A stretch of DNA of 64,000 bases, taken from G963422445 sp963422445 (GTDB taxonomy: Bacteria; Pseudomonadota; Alphaproteobacteria; Thalassobaculales; Thalassobaculaceae). Location of the stretch: assembly GCA_963422445.2 (NCBI GenBank), contig CAXXOV010000001.1, positions 62,001 to 126,000 on the forward strand, written 5' to 3'. How positions within the stretch are numbered: position 1 is the stretch's first letter; each line of letters opens with the position of its first letter. A model generated the notes under the pieces. It did no database searches and had not been told where the DNA came from. It saw only the letters and a program-made list of their open reading frames with translations. The translations under genes and the position numbers were made by a program. Below are positions 1 through 8,363 of this stretch, one piece after another.

Positions 1-193
1 GCCCGCCAACTGCATCCTGTCCAGAGCATGCAGGCGATCGCGTTCACCACGTCGCGCAAGTCCACCTGACGGGGACGACCAAGCCGGCGCGACGGTGGAA
101 GAAGCGGGTCCGGCAATGCTCACCCGGCATCGGTCAGATCGCTTTCGTAACGCTCCGGCTATACTGCTTCCGGGTCGTCTCGTTCCAGGGCAT
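1..193 (-). pseudogene. IS5-family transposase, 5' fragment, decayed
   Basis: Read on the reverse strand, this is the start of an IS5-family transposase cut off by the window edge. It opens MPWNETTRKQYSRS at 193, then changes frame into RYESDLTDAG. An in-frame TGA follows where the family normally has a Trp (DAxW). The reading then resumes as PLLPPSRRLGRPRQVDLRDVVNAI, shown here in two parts: PLLPPSRRLGRPRQ and VDLRDVVNAI. The frame change and the nonsense codon show that the gene is dead. It abuts the left end of the next element at about 254. Confidence 0.7.
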
Positions 194-970
194 GATGTGC
201 CCCCATGGTGTGAGTGTTCACCCACGAAGACACACCATGCGAGACCACCCAACTAGGTCGTGTTGACGAATTCATGAAATGCTGATGATCCTTCTCCATC
301 AATGACACTTTCCGGGGACTTATCATGGCGTTACGCCTGCTCATCCCGGATGCTGTCTGCTCGACACTCGAGCCGCTACTGCGTGAGAGCAAACACGCCG
401 CCGGCGCCCCGCCACGGCTCAGCGATCGAATATTCATCGAAGCCGTCCTCTACCAGGCGCGGACCGGAACCCCATGGCGCGACCTGCCCGACGAATTCGG
501 CCATTGGAATGCCGTTTATCAGCGGTTTCGCCGTTGGGAGAAGCGCCACCTCTGGGCACGGCTCTGGCAACAGAGACAACAGGTAGACGATGAACCACTC
601 AAGGAAGTGTTCATCGATTCGACCATCGTGCGCGCTCATCAACACGCCGGCGGCGCGGTAAAAAAAACGGTGGCCAGGAGGCCCAGGCTCTCGGCCGCTC
701 CCGGGGCGGGTTCTCCACCAAGCTGCACGTCGCCTGTGCCAACGAAACAACCGGTGTGTCCTTCGTGTTGACGGGTGGCGAGCGCCATGATGGCGTGAGA
801 TTCGAGCTGCTGTGGAAGGCTTTGCCCAGCTCTCCCGCACCGGAGGCTGCGGTCATGGACAAGGCGTATGACAGCAAGGGCATTCGCCAGGTGCTGGCCG
901 ACTAGGGCGTCGAAGCCGTGATACCCGCCCGGTCGAACCGGACTGAGACGATTCATCACGATCAAGAAAA

Positions 971-2014
971 ACCGCTTATGCACATAGCTCCGGTCGCGAG
1001 AGTTTGCCACCAGATGTTGAGGTTAGAGCGGGGGAGCGGGTAGAATGCTCCCGATAGGTTCCTGCCGACGGAGCCCCCACATGAAACAGGTCCCCGACAG
1101 CCTCCTCGCCGTCCAGCACATGGTCCCGGACGATGATGCCTACGCCGCCTGGCTGATCGAAATGCGCTGGCCGGACGGCTTCGTCTGTCCCAGGTGCGGC
1201 CATGAAAAGGGATGGGCGCTGCGTAGAAAAGCACACACCTTCGCGTGCACCGGCTGCCGCCGGCAGACCTCGGTGACGGCCGGGACGATCCTGCACGCCA
1301 GCAAGCTGCCGCTCACCGTCTGGTTCTGGGCCGCCGACCTGATGGCGACCCACTCCAACGGCATCTCTGCCCTGCAGCTCCAGAAACAGCTCGCTTCGGC
1401 TCTTATCGCAGCGCCTGGCTGCTCGCCCACAAGCTGCGCGCCAGCATGGTCGAGCCCGAGCGTAACCCGTTGTCGGGCCTGGTGGACATCGACGAGGCCA
1501 GCCGTCCATTCCGGACCAAAGACGATCCTCCCACCGGAGGGCAAGGACGCAGCCACGACGGCAAGATGCTCATCGTCGGCGCCATCGAACTCGGGGACGG
1601 AAACATCCCAGGCCGCCTGAGGCTGGCCGAAATCTCCTCCTACGGCGCCGCCGACCTCGGACACTTCGTCGAAACCGCCACCGATCCCGACGCCATCGCG
1701 AAAACCGACGGCTGGTCCGGCGACGCTGCGGTCCCCGCCGATCGCCACAATGTCCATGTCGCCGGGAAGACCGCCGCTCACCTCGTCCTGCCGTGGATCC
1801 ACCAAGTCTTCTCCAACCTCAAAGGATGGGCGCGAGGCGTCGACCACGGGCTGCGCCGCAAGCATCTGCAAGCCGATCTCGATGAGGTCGTCTTTCGCTT
1901 CAACCGCCGCAAAACCCGCCACGATGCTTTCCGCTCGCTCTTCCGCCTCGCCATCAATGCACAACCCATTACCTACAGCATGTTGATCGAACCGGAACCA
2001 TCTGCATAAGCGGT
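971..2014 (+). mobile_element. IS1595-family insertion sequence with 8-bp target duplication
   Basis: The terminal inverted repeats are about 24 bp: the left begins ACCGCTTATGCACATAGCTC, and the right end reversed begins ACCGCTTATGCAGATGGTTC. The flanks are the perfect direct repeat CAAGAAAA at 963-970 and 2015-2022, the 8-bp duplication expected for IS1595. It lies within the IS427-like transposase, so it arrived later. Short elements elsewhere in the window (13647, 14277, 62648) share these termini and are probably derived from this family. Confidence 0.9.
1081..2009 (+). pseudogene. IS1595-family transposase, frameshifted
   Basis: The transposase starts at 1081 (MKQVPDSLLAVQHM). It has the N-terminal zinc ribbon (CPRCGHEKGW...CTGC) that binds the element ends, followed by the ISXO2/DDE-type domain. 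A single-base deletion near 1393 shifts the frame: LQLQKQL reads on as ASALIAAP instead of continuing FGSYRSAWLLAHKLR in the neighbouring frame. That second frame then runs to a TAA inside the right terminal repeat. Part of the catalytic region also looks degraded around residues IAKTDGWSGDAAVPADRH. The element is probably inactive unless the frame is restored or supplied in trans. Confidence 0.8.
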
Positions 2015-2178
2015 CAAGAAAAATACAAGCGGCGCCAGCAGGTCGAGCGATTCTTCAACAAGCTCAAACAATTTCGTCGCGTTGCCACACGCTATGACAA
2101 GCTCGCTCGGACGGTCCTCGCGTTTGTTCACGTTGTCTCAGCATGTATGCTTCAATCATTCGTCAACACGGCCTAATT

Positions 2179-2460
2179 TTAGGTCAGGCCCTGAGCCGCC
2201 GCTGTCAACAAGCAAGCCGCACCGCTACCCAGAAAAAAGATCGTGAGCATGCCATGCCGACTCCATCTGTCCCCAAGCCACCGTGCCGGGATCGCGCCGA
2301 GACCGAATGCAGGCCAACTGCCGGTCGTCAGGGTCAGCAAGCTGCCGTAACCCTGTTCAAAACTCGCGGCAGCCAACGCGGCAACGACCGGGAACAACAG
2401 CATCAACAGATGGTCGAGACCATGACCGACATTGATCAGCAACATGCGGACAAGCGGCAT
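2179..2460 (-). pseudogene. MFS transporter, N-terminal fragment truncated by IS
   Basis: About 94 residues starting MPLVRMLLINVGHGLDHL give the first two to three membrane helices of a major facilitator protein, including the helix 2-3 loop motif ARWLGDRWSRHG. The frame runs directly into the right end of the IS427-like element and stops there. The rest of the transporter is absent from the window: the sequence on the far side of the IS is another IS remnant. This was probably a functional transporter before the insertion. Confidence 0.75.
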
Positions 2461-2759
2461 AGACGCATCCCGTTTGACGATTCAACCACAAGGAAGAGGG
2501 GTACCGTCATCGATGGACCGAATGATGTTGTCTTCGGTACGGGTTGGCCGCCCGGATTTATGCCGGTGCGGACCGGAAACGCCTCCAGTTTACCATTACC
2601 ATGGACTGAAGGTCCCCTGAGAAAACCAGTCTCACCGGGAAACTCAGGCAAACCGGGCCCCATCCCGAACGACCGGAAGCGTGCAGGCTGACCTGCCGTC
2701 CGGCCGCGGCCCCTTGCCAGATCGTCGACGAGGCCCGCCGCTCGCGCAACCGCCGCCGG
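2461..2759. other. Intergenic, no gene recognised
   Basis: The open frames here are shadows without family resemblance. The stretch lies between two reverse-strand genes, so it should hold the truncated MFS gene's promoter and the end of the GNAT transcript. I saw no convincing terminator. Confidence 0.5.
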
Positions 2760-3491
2760 CTACCAGAGAGCGCTCGTCAAAGCACTCAGGGATTGTTTCT
2801 GCTGGCCTTCGGCGTCGAAATTTTCGGGCGCGAACCAGCGCTCATGCGCTGCTCGCACCGCAGGCCATTCCGCATCGGTGATCGAAAACCAAGCGGTATC
2901 ACGGCTTCGACCCTTGACGACCAGATGGTTCAGGAACGTCCCCTCATACCGAAACCCGAGCCGCAAAGCGGCCGACCGCGAGCCGGCATTGAGCGCGTTG
3001 CATTTCCATTCGAGGCGCCGATAACCCCGGGTTTCAAGGACATGGTGCATCATCAGTGACAGAACATCGGTCGCCCGGATATCCCGCTGCCAGGCCCGGC
3101 CAAACCAGATATTCCCGATTTCCGCGACCCCGACATTGGCGCGAACCTCCATGAAACTGCCCATACCGCCAGCCTTTCCGGTCGTCTTGTCGCGATAGAC
3201 GACAAAAAGCGGATCGGTCGACACTGCACAGCCGGCCAGCCATGCACGCATGTCGACAACCGCGGCAAACGGTCCGTAAGCAAGATAATCCCAGATCCGC
3301 TCCGGATCCTGCCCGTAGCGCCCAGCCTCGAACAAGTTCGCGGCATCGCGGTTGGCATCAATTGGCTCCAGACCTGCCACCTGACCCTCAAGGACCGAAT
3401 TCTCGAACCCTGCCCAGTCGCACAGCGCCGTTTCAGCGGCGCCGACGGGCCGCCGGCCCACCCCGCTTGCCAGTTCATTCTTGCTCGCCAT
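2760..3491 (-). CDS. GNAT-family N-acetyltransferase (RimJ/RimL-like)
   Basis: A protein of 243 residues starting MASKNELASG. The C-terminal two thirds is the RimJ/RimL-type GNAT fold: a substrate segment (LEPIDANRDAANLFEA), an early strand (GMGSFMEVRANVGVAEIGNIWF) here given as GMGSFMEV then VGVAEIGNIWF, and the LEWKCNALNAGSRSAALRLG segment, here LEWKCNALNAGSR then AALRLGF, that binds acetyl-CoA. It probably acetylates an amino group on a small molecule or a protein N-terminus; the substrate is unknown. The start overlaps the end of the gamma-glutamyltransferase gene by 17 bases, so the two are almost certainly translationally coupled. An alternative ATG lies two codons upstream at 3497. The longer open frame reaching 3761 is spurious because it runs inside its neighbour. 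Confidence 0.8.
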   Translation of the reverse strand: MASKNELASGVGRRPVGAAETALCDWAGFENSVLEGQVAGLEPIDANRDAANLFEAGRYGQDPERIWDYLAYGPFAAVVDMRAWLAGCAVSTDPLFVVYRDKTTGKAGGMGSFMEVRANVGVAEIGNIWFGRAWQRDIRATDVLSLMMHHVLETRGYRRLEWKCNALNAGSRSAALRLGFRYEGTFLNHLVVKGRSRDTAWFSITDAEWPAVRAAHERWFAPENFDAEGQQKQSLSALTSALW

Positions 3492-5064
3492 GGTCATTCC
3501 CCTTGATTGCCACTGCATCCGCCATCGGCGAATGTATATGCGCCGCACCTTGCCAGATGTCGTCATCGCCAAGCAAAATTCCCGACGGCACAGCATACAT
3601 GGCAGGCGCAGCCGTCGGCAGCCAGGACCGGGTCGGCGCCACCGCGGCAAGCGCCTCCGCAGTCTGGTCATCAAGGCGGCCGTCACGGATGATGTGGTCG
3701 ACACCGCTAATGTCAATCCGCGGCTGCGCCAGCGCAGTTTCGATGTCGAGGCCGGAATCATTCACGAATGACGCCAGCTGGAAGACTGCAGGCATGATCT
3801 TGCGACCGCCCGACGCGCCGAAACCGAACCACGGCCGGCCGTCGCGCAGCGCAATCATCGGACACATGTTGGACAGCGGCCGCTGCCCGGGAGCCAGGGA
3901 ATTCGGGCGGCCGGGCCGCGGATCGAACCAGTTGATCCCGTTGTTCATCAGAATGCCGGTTTCCGGCAACACCATCCGCGAACCAAAACGCGACAACAGT
4001 GTCGTCGTCATCATCACCAGATTGCCGGCGCCGTCCGCAACGCTGATATGAGTCGTGCAACTCCGGTCATCGACATGGCCCATAGTCTCAAGCCGCTGCC
4101 GATAGGCTGCGGTCAGAACCCGTGCAAATGCCGCGTAAGCGTCCGCGTCCAGCACCCCGGCGACAGACGCCGGCAAATTCGAAAGCGCATCAACAAATGT
4201 CGGACCGGCCGTCAGACCGCCCGGCAGGTTGTAGACCGCGGTCCCCCGGCGACAGGTCAACGGTTCGACCGCGCGAGCGGCGTAACGACCGAGATCGTCC
4301 GCCGACAACCGGCCGCCGGCGGATTGCACGTCACGGACGATCGCCTGCGCCAACGCCCCGTCATAAAACGCCCGCGGGCCCTGTTCTGCGAGACGCTGCA
4401 ATGTGTCGGCAAGACACCCCATATCGAGATGGACCGCGTCGAGACCCGGCGCCATCGACGGTGTCAGGTCATCGGGAAGCCAGACCGCTCGCGAGGCCGG
4501 ATAACGCCTGAGCAGCGCCGCTTCACTAGCCACATTCAACGTCGTCCACCAGGTCACGCGGTGGCCGCGCCGCGCCAAGGCAATCGCCGGGGTAATCAAG
4601 TCAACCCAGCTCTTCCGCCCGAACATTTCGGCCGCCATCGCGTAACCAGCGACAGCGCCGGGAACGGCGACGGACATGGGGCCATGGAAATTCACATCGC
4701 CGGCAACCTCCGGCCAACCGAACAGATCGGTACCGGCCGCCCCGGTCAACGGGTAGTCACCCGGCTTGAGCCCGGCCGGCGCGATCATCCCGAAATCCAC
4801 AACCCGGACCCGGTTCTCGGAAGCAAGGTACGCGACCATGAACCCGCCGCCGCCAAGGCCACTCATCCAGGGCTCGGTCACTGTCAGGGCAAGCGCTGTT
4901 GCAACGGCGCCGTCGACCGCATTGCCGCCAGCCTCGATCATGGCCGCACCAACCCGTGCCGCCTCGGCCTCCTGCGCCACGACAACGCCCGACCGGCTGC
5001 GAACAGCCGGTTTCGAAAGCGTCCATGTCTCGTAAGGAGCAGCAGGGATTGTCGGGCTCGTCAT
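3475..5064 (-). CDS. Gamma-glutamyltransferase family protein
   Basis: At 529 residues it has the usual length for an Ntn-hydrolase of the gamma-glutamyltransferase family. The N-terminus carries AARVGAAMIEAGGNAVDGAV and the glycine-rich GLGGGGFMVAY. The nucleophile region is CTTHISVADGAGN, where one of the Thr residues would become the new N-terminus after self-cleavage into two subunits. It is followed by the oxyanion-type PLSNMCP and the GASGGRKI motif. There is no obvious signal peptide, so it may work in the cytoplasm, as some family members do on peptides or conjugates other than glutathione. It is coupled to the GNAT gene, and an MFS gene starts divergently at 5311. Substrate unknown. 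Confidence 0.85.
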   Translation of the reverse strand: MTSPTIPAAPYETWTLSKPAVRSRSGVVVAQEAEAARVGAAMIEAGGNAVDGAVATALALTVTEPWMSGLGGGGFMVAYLASENRVRVVDFGMIAPAGLKPGDYPLTGAAGTDLFGWPEVAGDVNFHGPMSVAVPGAVAGYAMAAEMFGRKSWVDLITPAIALARRGHRVTWWTTLNVASEAALLRRYPASRAVWLPDDLTPSMAPGLDAVHLDMGCLADTLQRLAEQGPRAFYDGALAQAIVRDVQSAGGRLSADDLGRYAARAVEPLTCRRGTAVYNLPGGLTAGPTFVDALSNLPASVAGVLDADAYAAFARVLTAAYRQRLETMGHVDDRSCTTHISVADGAGNLVMMTTTLLSRFGSRMVLPETGILMNNGINWFDPRPGRPNSLAPGQRPLSNMCPMIALRDGRPWFGFGASGGRKIMPAVFQLASFVNDSGLDIETALAQPRIDISGVDHIIRDGRLDDQTAEALAAVAPTRSWLPTAAPAMYAVPSGILLGDDDIWQGAAHIHSPMADAVAIKGNDHGEQE

Positions 5065-5310
5065 TCGGTGCTCCCCAGCGAAGGAAACGATCGTCCATTG
5101 ATACAGAGGATGTTGACACTGGCCAACCCCGATCGGTCCCGACCCATGTCCTGCTCATACACCGAGCAATTTTCCGGCATGCAAAAAATTCGTTTTGCGG
5201 CAAAATTTTCACCAAAAGTCCTGAATGCGCCCTTATCGTCGCGTGCAGAAAAGAGGCAGGGCACGGCATCGTTCAGAAGGATCCGACCACCCTGGTTTCG
5301 GACATCCGCC

Positions 5311-6615
5311 ATGCCTGCCATCGCCGCACCGACCCTGGCGCTTTTCATCAGTGTCGCACTTGTCTGGACTGCCAACGGGCTCTGTTTCACGCTGCTGGCA
5401 GTCCGCATGGCCGCGGAAGGATTCCATCCGTCTAATATCGGCCTGACAGCTACCGGCTATTTTGCCGGACAGTTTCTTGGCGCCCTGGTCTGCGGCCGCA
5501 TGATCGAGCAGGTCGGGCATGTCCGCGCGTTCGCGGCCTTCGCCTCGCTGATTTCCGCGAGCGTGATCGGCTACGCCATACAAGTCGAACTCGTGACCTG
5601 GATATTACTGCGCGGACTGCATGGATTTTGCATCGCCGGCGCTATCATGGTCGCCGAGAGCTGGCTCAACGGCGTTGTCACCAATCGCGGCCGCGGCCGA
5701 CTGCTCGCGAGCTACACGATCATCCAGTATCTGGCAATGAGCGGTGGCCAGCAATTGCTGAACCTGGATTCACCGACCGGATTCGTGCTGTTCACGGTCG
5801 CCTCGATCCTGTTTTCGCTGGCGCTCTTGCCTCTAGTTCTCTCACCGTCGGTGCAAACCGGGGCGATTACCCATTCCGCGTTGCGTTTCAGGGAACTGAT
5901 GCAAATCTCTCCGCTCGGCGTGGTCGGATGCTTTGCGGCCGGCGCTCTTGTCGCGACCTTGCTAGGCCTGATGCCGGTTTACCTCGGCGAACGCGCCTTC
6001 AGCGTATCCGATATCGCCATGTTCATGAGCATCACGATCGTCGGCGGGCTGATTGTGCAGTATACCATCGGCAAGATGTCCGACGTATTCGACCGACGCA
6101 CCGTGATTACGGCTGTCCTGTTCGTCGGCGCCCTGTTCTGCCTGTTGATTACCATGCTGCCGGAACCCGGCTTCTGGGCTCTTGCCGGACTGGTCACGAT
6201 CTATGGCGGGATAACCTATGCCATCTATCCGCTCGCTGTGTCGCATGCCAACGATCATCTGAATCCGGCCGATCTGATAGCGGCCAGTGCCGGGTTGATC
6301 ATGGCGATGGCGTCCGGCGCCGCATTGGGTCCTTTCGGAACATCGATGCTGATGGAAGCGGTCGGACCGGAAGGCCTATTCATGTTCAGCGGCGGGATCT
6401 GCCTACTGCTGGGCGGTTTCGCCGCCTACCGCATGACCCGACGCATCGCACCGGCTCTCGAGGACCAAGGACCGTATGTCCTGGTGTCGCGCACCACGAC
6501 GGCGTCAGTCGCGCTTGACCCGCGCGCCGATGCCGAAGCGTATGCCGAGACCTATGACACCGGTTCTCACGGGGTTCGGTCGCCGGATGATTTTCATACC
6601 GTCTCGGCACCGTAA
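5311..6615 (+). CDS. MFS transporter
   Basis: A 434-residue protein with about 12 hydrophobic segments, starting MPAIAAPTLALFISVALVW. It resembles the YcaD/sugar-transporter branch: the first helix carries TANGLCFTLLAVRM, the helix 2-3 loop reads GRMIEQVGHVRAF, and mid-protein helices include GLHGFCIAGAIMVAESWLN. The C-terminal tail of about 50 residues is polar. Substrate unknown. The in-frame open sequence upstream to 4048 is antisense to the gamma-glutamyltransferase gene and was rejected. Its 3' end overlaps the 3' end of the convergent anchor-subunit gene by 22 bases. Confidence 0.8.
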   Translation: MPAIAAPTLALFISVALVWTANGLCFTLLAVRMAAEGFHPSNIGLTATGYFAGQFLGALVCGRMIEQVGHVRAFAAFASLISASVIGYAIQVELVTWILLRGLHGFCIAGAIMVAESWLNGVVTNRGRGRLLASYTIIQYLAMSGGQQLLNLDSPTGFVLFTVASILFSLALLPLVLSPSVQTGAITHSALRFRELMQISPLGVVGCFAAGALVATLLGLMPVYLGERAFSVSDIAMFMSITIVGGLIVQYTIGKMSDVFDRRTVITAVLFVGALFCLLITMLPEPGFWALAGLVTIYGGITYAIYPLAVSHANDHLNPADLIAASAGLIMAMASGAALGPFGTSMLMEAVGPEGLFMFSGGICLLLGGFAAYRMTRRIAPALEDQGPYVLVSRTTTASVALDPRADAEAYAETYDTGSHGVRSPDDFHTVSAP

Positions 6616-7547
6616 TACAGGGTCACCATGTGCCGTGCCTCGGCAAAGAAAAGCCAGCGCTCGACCATGGTGCCGAGACCGACTGAAAGTACGCCGAGCA
6701 GGGTGATGACAATCTGGGCCGCCTGTCCGGGCACCAGCATGACGCATAACGAGGTGATGGCAGGCAGACCGAACAGCGTCGTGGTCGCGATCTGACGCAG
6801 CCTGGCCGCATGCTTGCGCGCGATCCGGAACCCCATTTCGCGCATCACGAAGGTCTCGGAGGTGTTCGGGGCGTCAAGCAGGCGCACCCGTTCGCCGCCG
6901 GTGCCGAGCCCGGTGGCAGTCGCCGAAGTCGACCGTGACGAGGCTTCGCCGATCATCCGCCAATAGCTCATTTTCAGCATACCGGTGCAGATCGCCAGGA
7001 TCAGGCCTATCCAGGCATATTCTTCTCGGAATGCGCCAAACGCCGCCGTCAGAAACGCGAGCAGCATCGCGCCGCCGAGCAGACCGATCAGCAGATAGCC
7101 CGGAACCACCTGGCCGTTGTTCCATTGCCGGATAGTCTTGAGCGTGGCGTAGATCTTGCCAGTCGAATAGACGGTCACCAGCGCCAGGGCGCCGGCGATC
7201 AGGCCCCAACCCGGCCAAGCCAGCAGCGGGTCCGCCGGCACGATCTGCCCGAGAAAAAACAGGCCGGCCGGCGGATAGGTCAGCAGCGCGAACACGCCTT
7301 CCCGTGACAGCCACGAACTGCGCCATTGCGACAGAGCGCGCCAGGCTCGTTCCGGATGACCGAGATGGGCGGTCGAGGCGAGCAGGCCGGCGGTGACCAG
7401 AATCAGCGCCAGACCGATTCCGACGGTGCCGATGCCACCGTTCCCCGGCAGCAAGCCGATCGTGGTGAACAGCCCGAAGAAAGCCAGCAAGCCATACCCG
7501 GCGCCGGATGCCGACGTGAAGATGATGACGGACAGAGCCGGATGCAT
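6594..7547 (-). CDS. soeC: DmsC/SoeC-type membrane anchor subunit of a molybdoenzyme
   Basis: A 317-residue membrane protein of the DmsC anchor family with eight predicted hydrophobic segments (for example SVIIFTSASGAGYGLLAFFG near the start). It would anchor the two upstream-encoded subunits to the inner membrane and pass electrons to or from quinone. It is the last gene of a three-gene operon, 12 bases after the iron-sulfur subunit. The soe assignment rests on the catalytic subunit; a DMSO- or polysulfide-reductase type anchor is the alternative. Confidence 0.7.
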   Translation of the reverse strand: MHPALSVIIFTSASGAGYGLLAFFGLFTTIGLLPGNGGIGTVGIGLALILVTAGLLASTAHLGHPERAWRALSQWRSSWLSREGVFALLTYPPAGLFFLGQIVPADPLLAWPGWGLIAGALALVTVYSTGKIYATLKTIRQWNNGQVVPGYLLIGLLGGAMLLAFLTAAFGAFREEYAWIGLILAICTGMLKMSYWRMIGEASSRSTSATATGLGTGGERVRLLDAPNTSETFVMREMGFRIARKHAARLRQIATTTLFGLPAITSLCVMLVPGQAAQIVITLLGVLSVGLGTMVERWLFFAEARHMVTLYYGAETV

Positions 7548-7559
7548 TGCCTTGTCCCC

Positions 7560-8363
7560 TTACCGAGACAACATGGCATCGACCCAGCGCAGCATGATGC
7601 TGCCGGATCCGGATATCTCCGGCGCTGCCTCGCTCTGGGCTCGGGCGGCGAGGTCCGCCAGACTCACGGGTCTGCCATCCTCGCTATCGCGCCGTGGCCG
7701 TGGCGGCAGGTATTTGTTGGTTGGCCGATAATCGGCTTCCGGCATCAGGTCGTAACCCTGCCGTTCGTGCACCAGAATCGACACCGGGGACTCCGGATCA
7801 CCAAGGTCACCAAAATGCCGCGCGCCAGTCGGACAGCTCGCAACACAAGCTGGAATGCGGTCAACCTCTTCGAGAGTCTCGTTGTAGATCCGGTCGACGC
7901 ACAGCGTGCATTTTTTCATGACGCCGTCGGTGTGGTCGTATTCCCGGGCCCCGTAAGGACAGGCCCATGAACATAACTTACAGCCTATGCAGGTATCGGG
8001 ATTGACCAAGACGATGCCGTCCTCTTCGCGTTTGTACGACGCGCCGGTCGGACATACCGTCACACAGGCCGGTTCATCGCAATGCAGGCAGGACCGGGGG
8101 AAATGCACGGTCCGACTGCCGGGGCCCTCACCAACCTCGAAGCTGTGCACCCGATTGAACCAGACCCCCCAGGCACCGGCATCTTCGCCGTCGCGGGTTT
8201 CTTCGCCGGAATAGGGGTTCCAGTCGGTCATTGGCGCCGAATGGCCACCCGCGTTCCATTCCTTGCAATTGACGGCGCAGGCGTGACATCCAACACAGAT
8301 GTCAAGATCGATCACCAGGCCAAGCCGGGTTGCGCCCGGTTGCGCCGGAAGACTGGTCATCAC
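7560..8363 (-). CDS. soeB: 4Fe-4S ferredoxin-type electron-transfer subunit (DmsB/SoeB-like)
   Basis: 267 residues with four cysteine clusters: CVGCHACAVNCKEWN near residue 20, CLHCDEPACVTVCPTGA, CIGCKLCSWACPYGA, and CTLC...CVASCPTGA. These would hold four [4Fe-4S] clusters linking the molybdenum subunit to the membrane anchor. There is no signal peptide, consistent with a cytoplasmic location. The stop of this gene is followed at 12 bases by the anchor gene, and its ATG overlaps the end of the catalytic gene, so the subunits should be made together. Confidence 0.8.
   Translation of the reverse strand: MMTSLPAQPGATRLGLVIDLDICVGCHACAVNCKEWNAGGHSAPMTDWNPYSGEETRDGEDAGAWGVWFNRVHSFEVGEGPGSRTVHFPRSCLHCDEPACVTVCPTGASYKREEDGIVLVNPDTCIGCKLCSWACPYGAREYDHTDGVMKKCTLCVDRIYNETLEEVDRIPACVASCPTGARHFGDLGDPESPVSILVHERQGYDLMPEADYRPTNKYLPPRPRRDSEDGRPVSLADLAARAQSEAAPEISGSGSIMLRWVDAMLSR

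Larger units (their letters stand above)
256..2173 (+). mobile_element. IS5 family (IS427-like) element, interrupted by an IS1595 element
   Basis: The ends form an imperfect inverted repeat: the left reads GGTCGTGTTGACGAAT and the right, reverse-complemented, reads GGCCGTGTTGACGAAT. TA flanks both ends (254-255 and 2174-2175), the usual target for this group. The element carries one transposase in two frames and has been split by a later insertion at 971-2014. Its right end lies inside a reverse-strand MFS gene, which it truncates. Confidence 0.8.
325..2175 (+). pseudogene. IS427-type transposase, split and nonsense-mutated
   Basis: The N-terminal half starts at 325 (MALRLLIPDAV) and carries the DUF4096-type region with RTGTPWRDLP. 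After VRAHQHAGGAVKK there is an A8 run at 660-667. Such a run is the usual slippery site for frameshifting to the second frame, which continues GGQEAQALGRSRGGFSTKLH. An in-frame TAG at about 903-905 (VLAD stop GVEAV) breaks the second half. After the IS1595 insertion the C-terminus resumes at about 2023 with the typical RRQQVERFFNKLKQFRR and stops at about 2174. The gene cannot make an active transposase. Confidence 0.8.

Noticed and set aside
1140..1964. 274-codon reverse frame in IS1595
   Set aside because: Antisense to the transposase; no family resemblance.
3242..4051. 269-codon forward frame
   Set aside because: Antisense to the well supported GNAT and gamma-glutamyltransferase genes.
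4048..5310. N-terminal extension of the MFS reading frame upstream of 5311
   Set aside because: It is antisense to the gamma-glutamyltransferase gene, has no membrane segments and a composition typical of an antisense frame.
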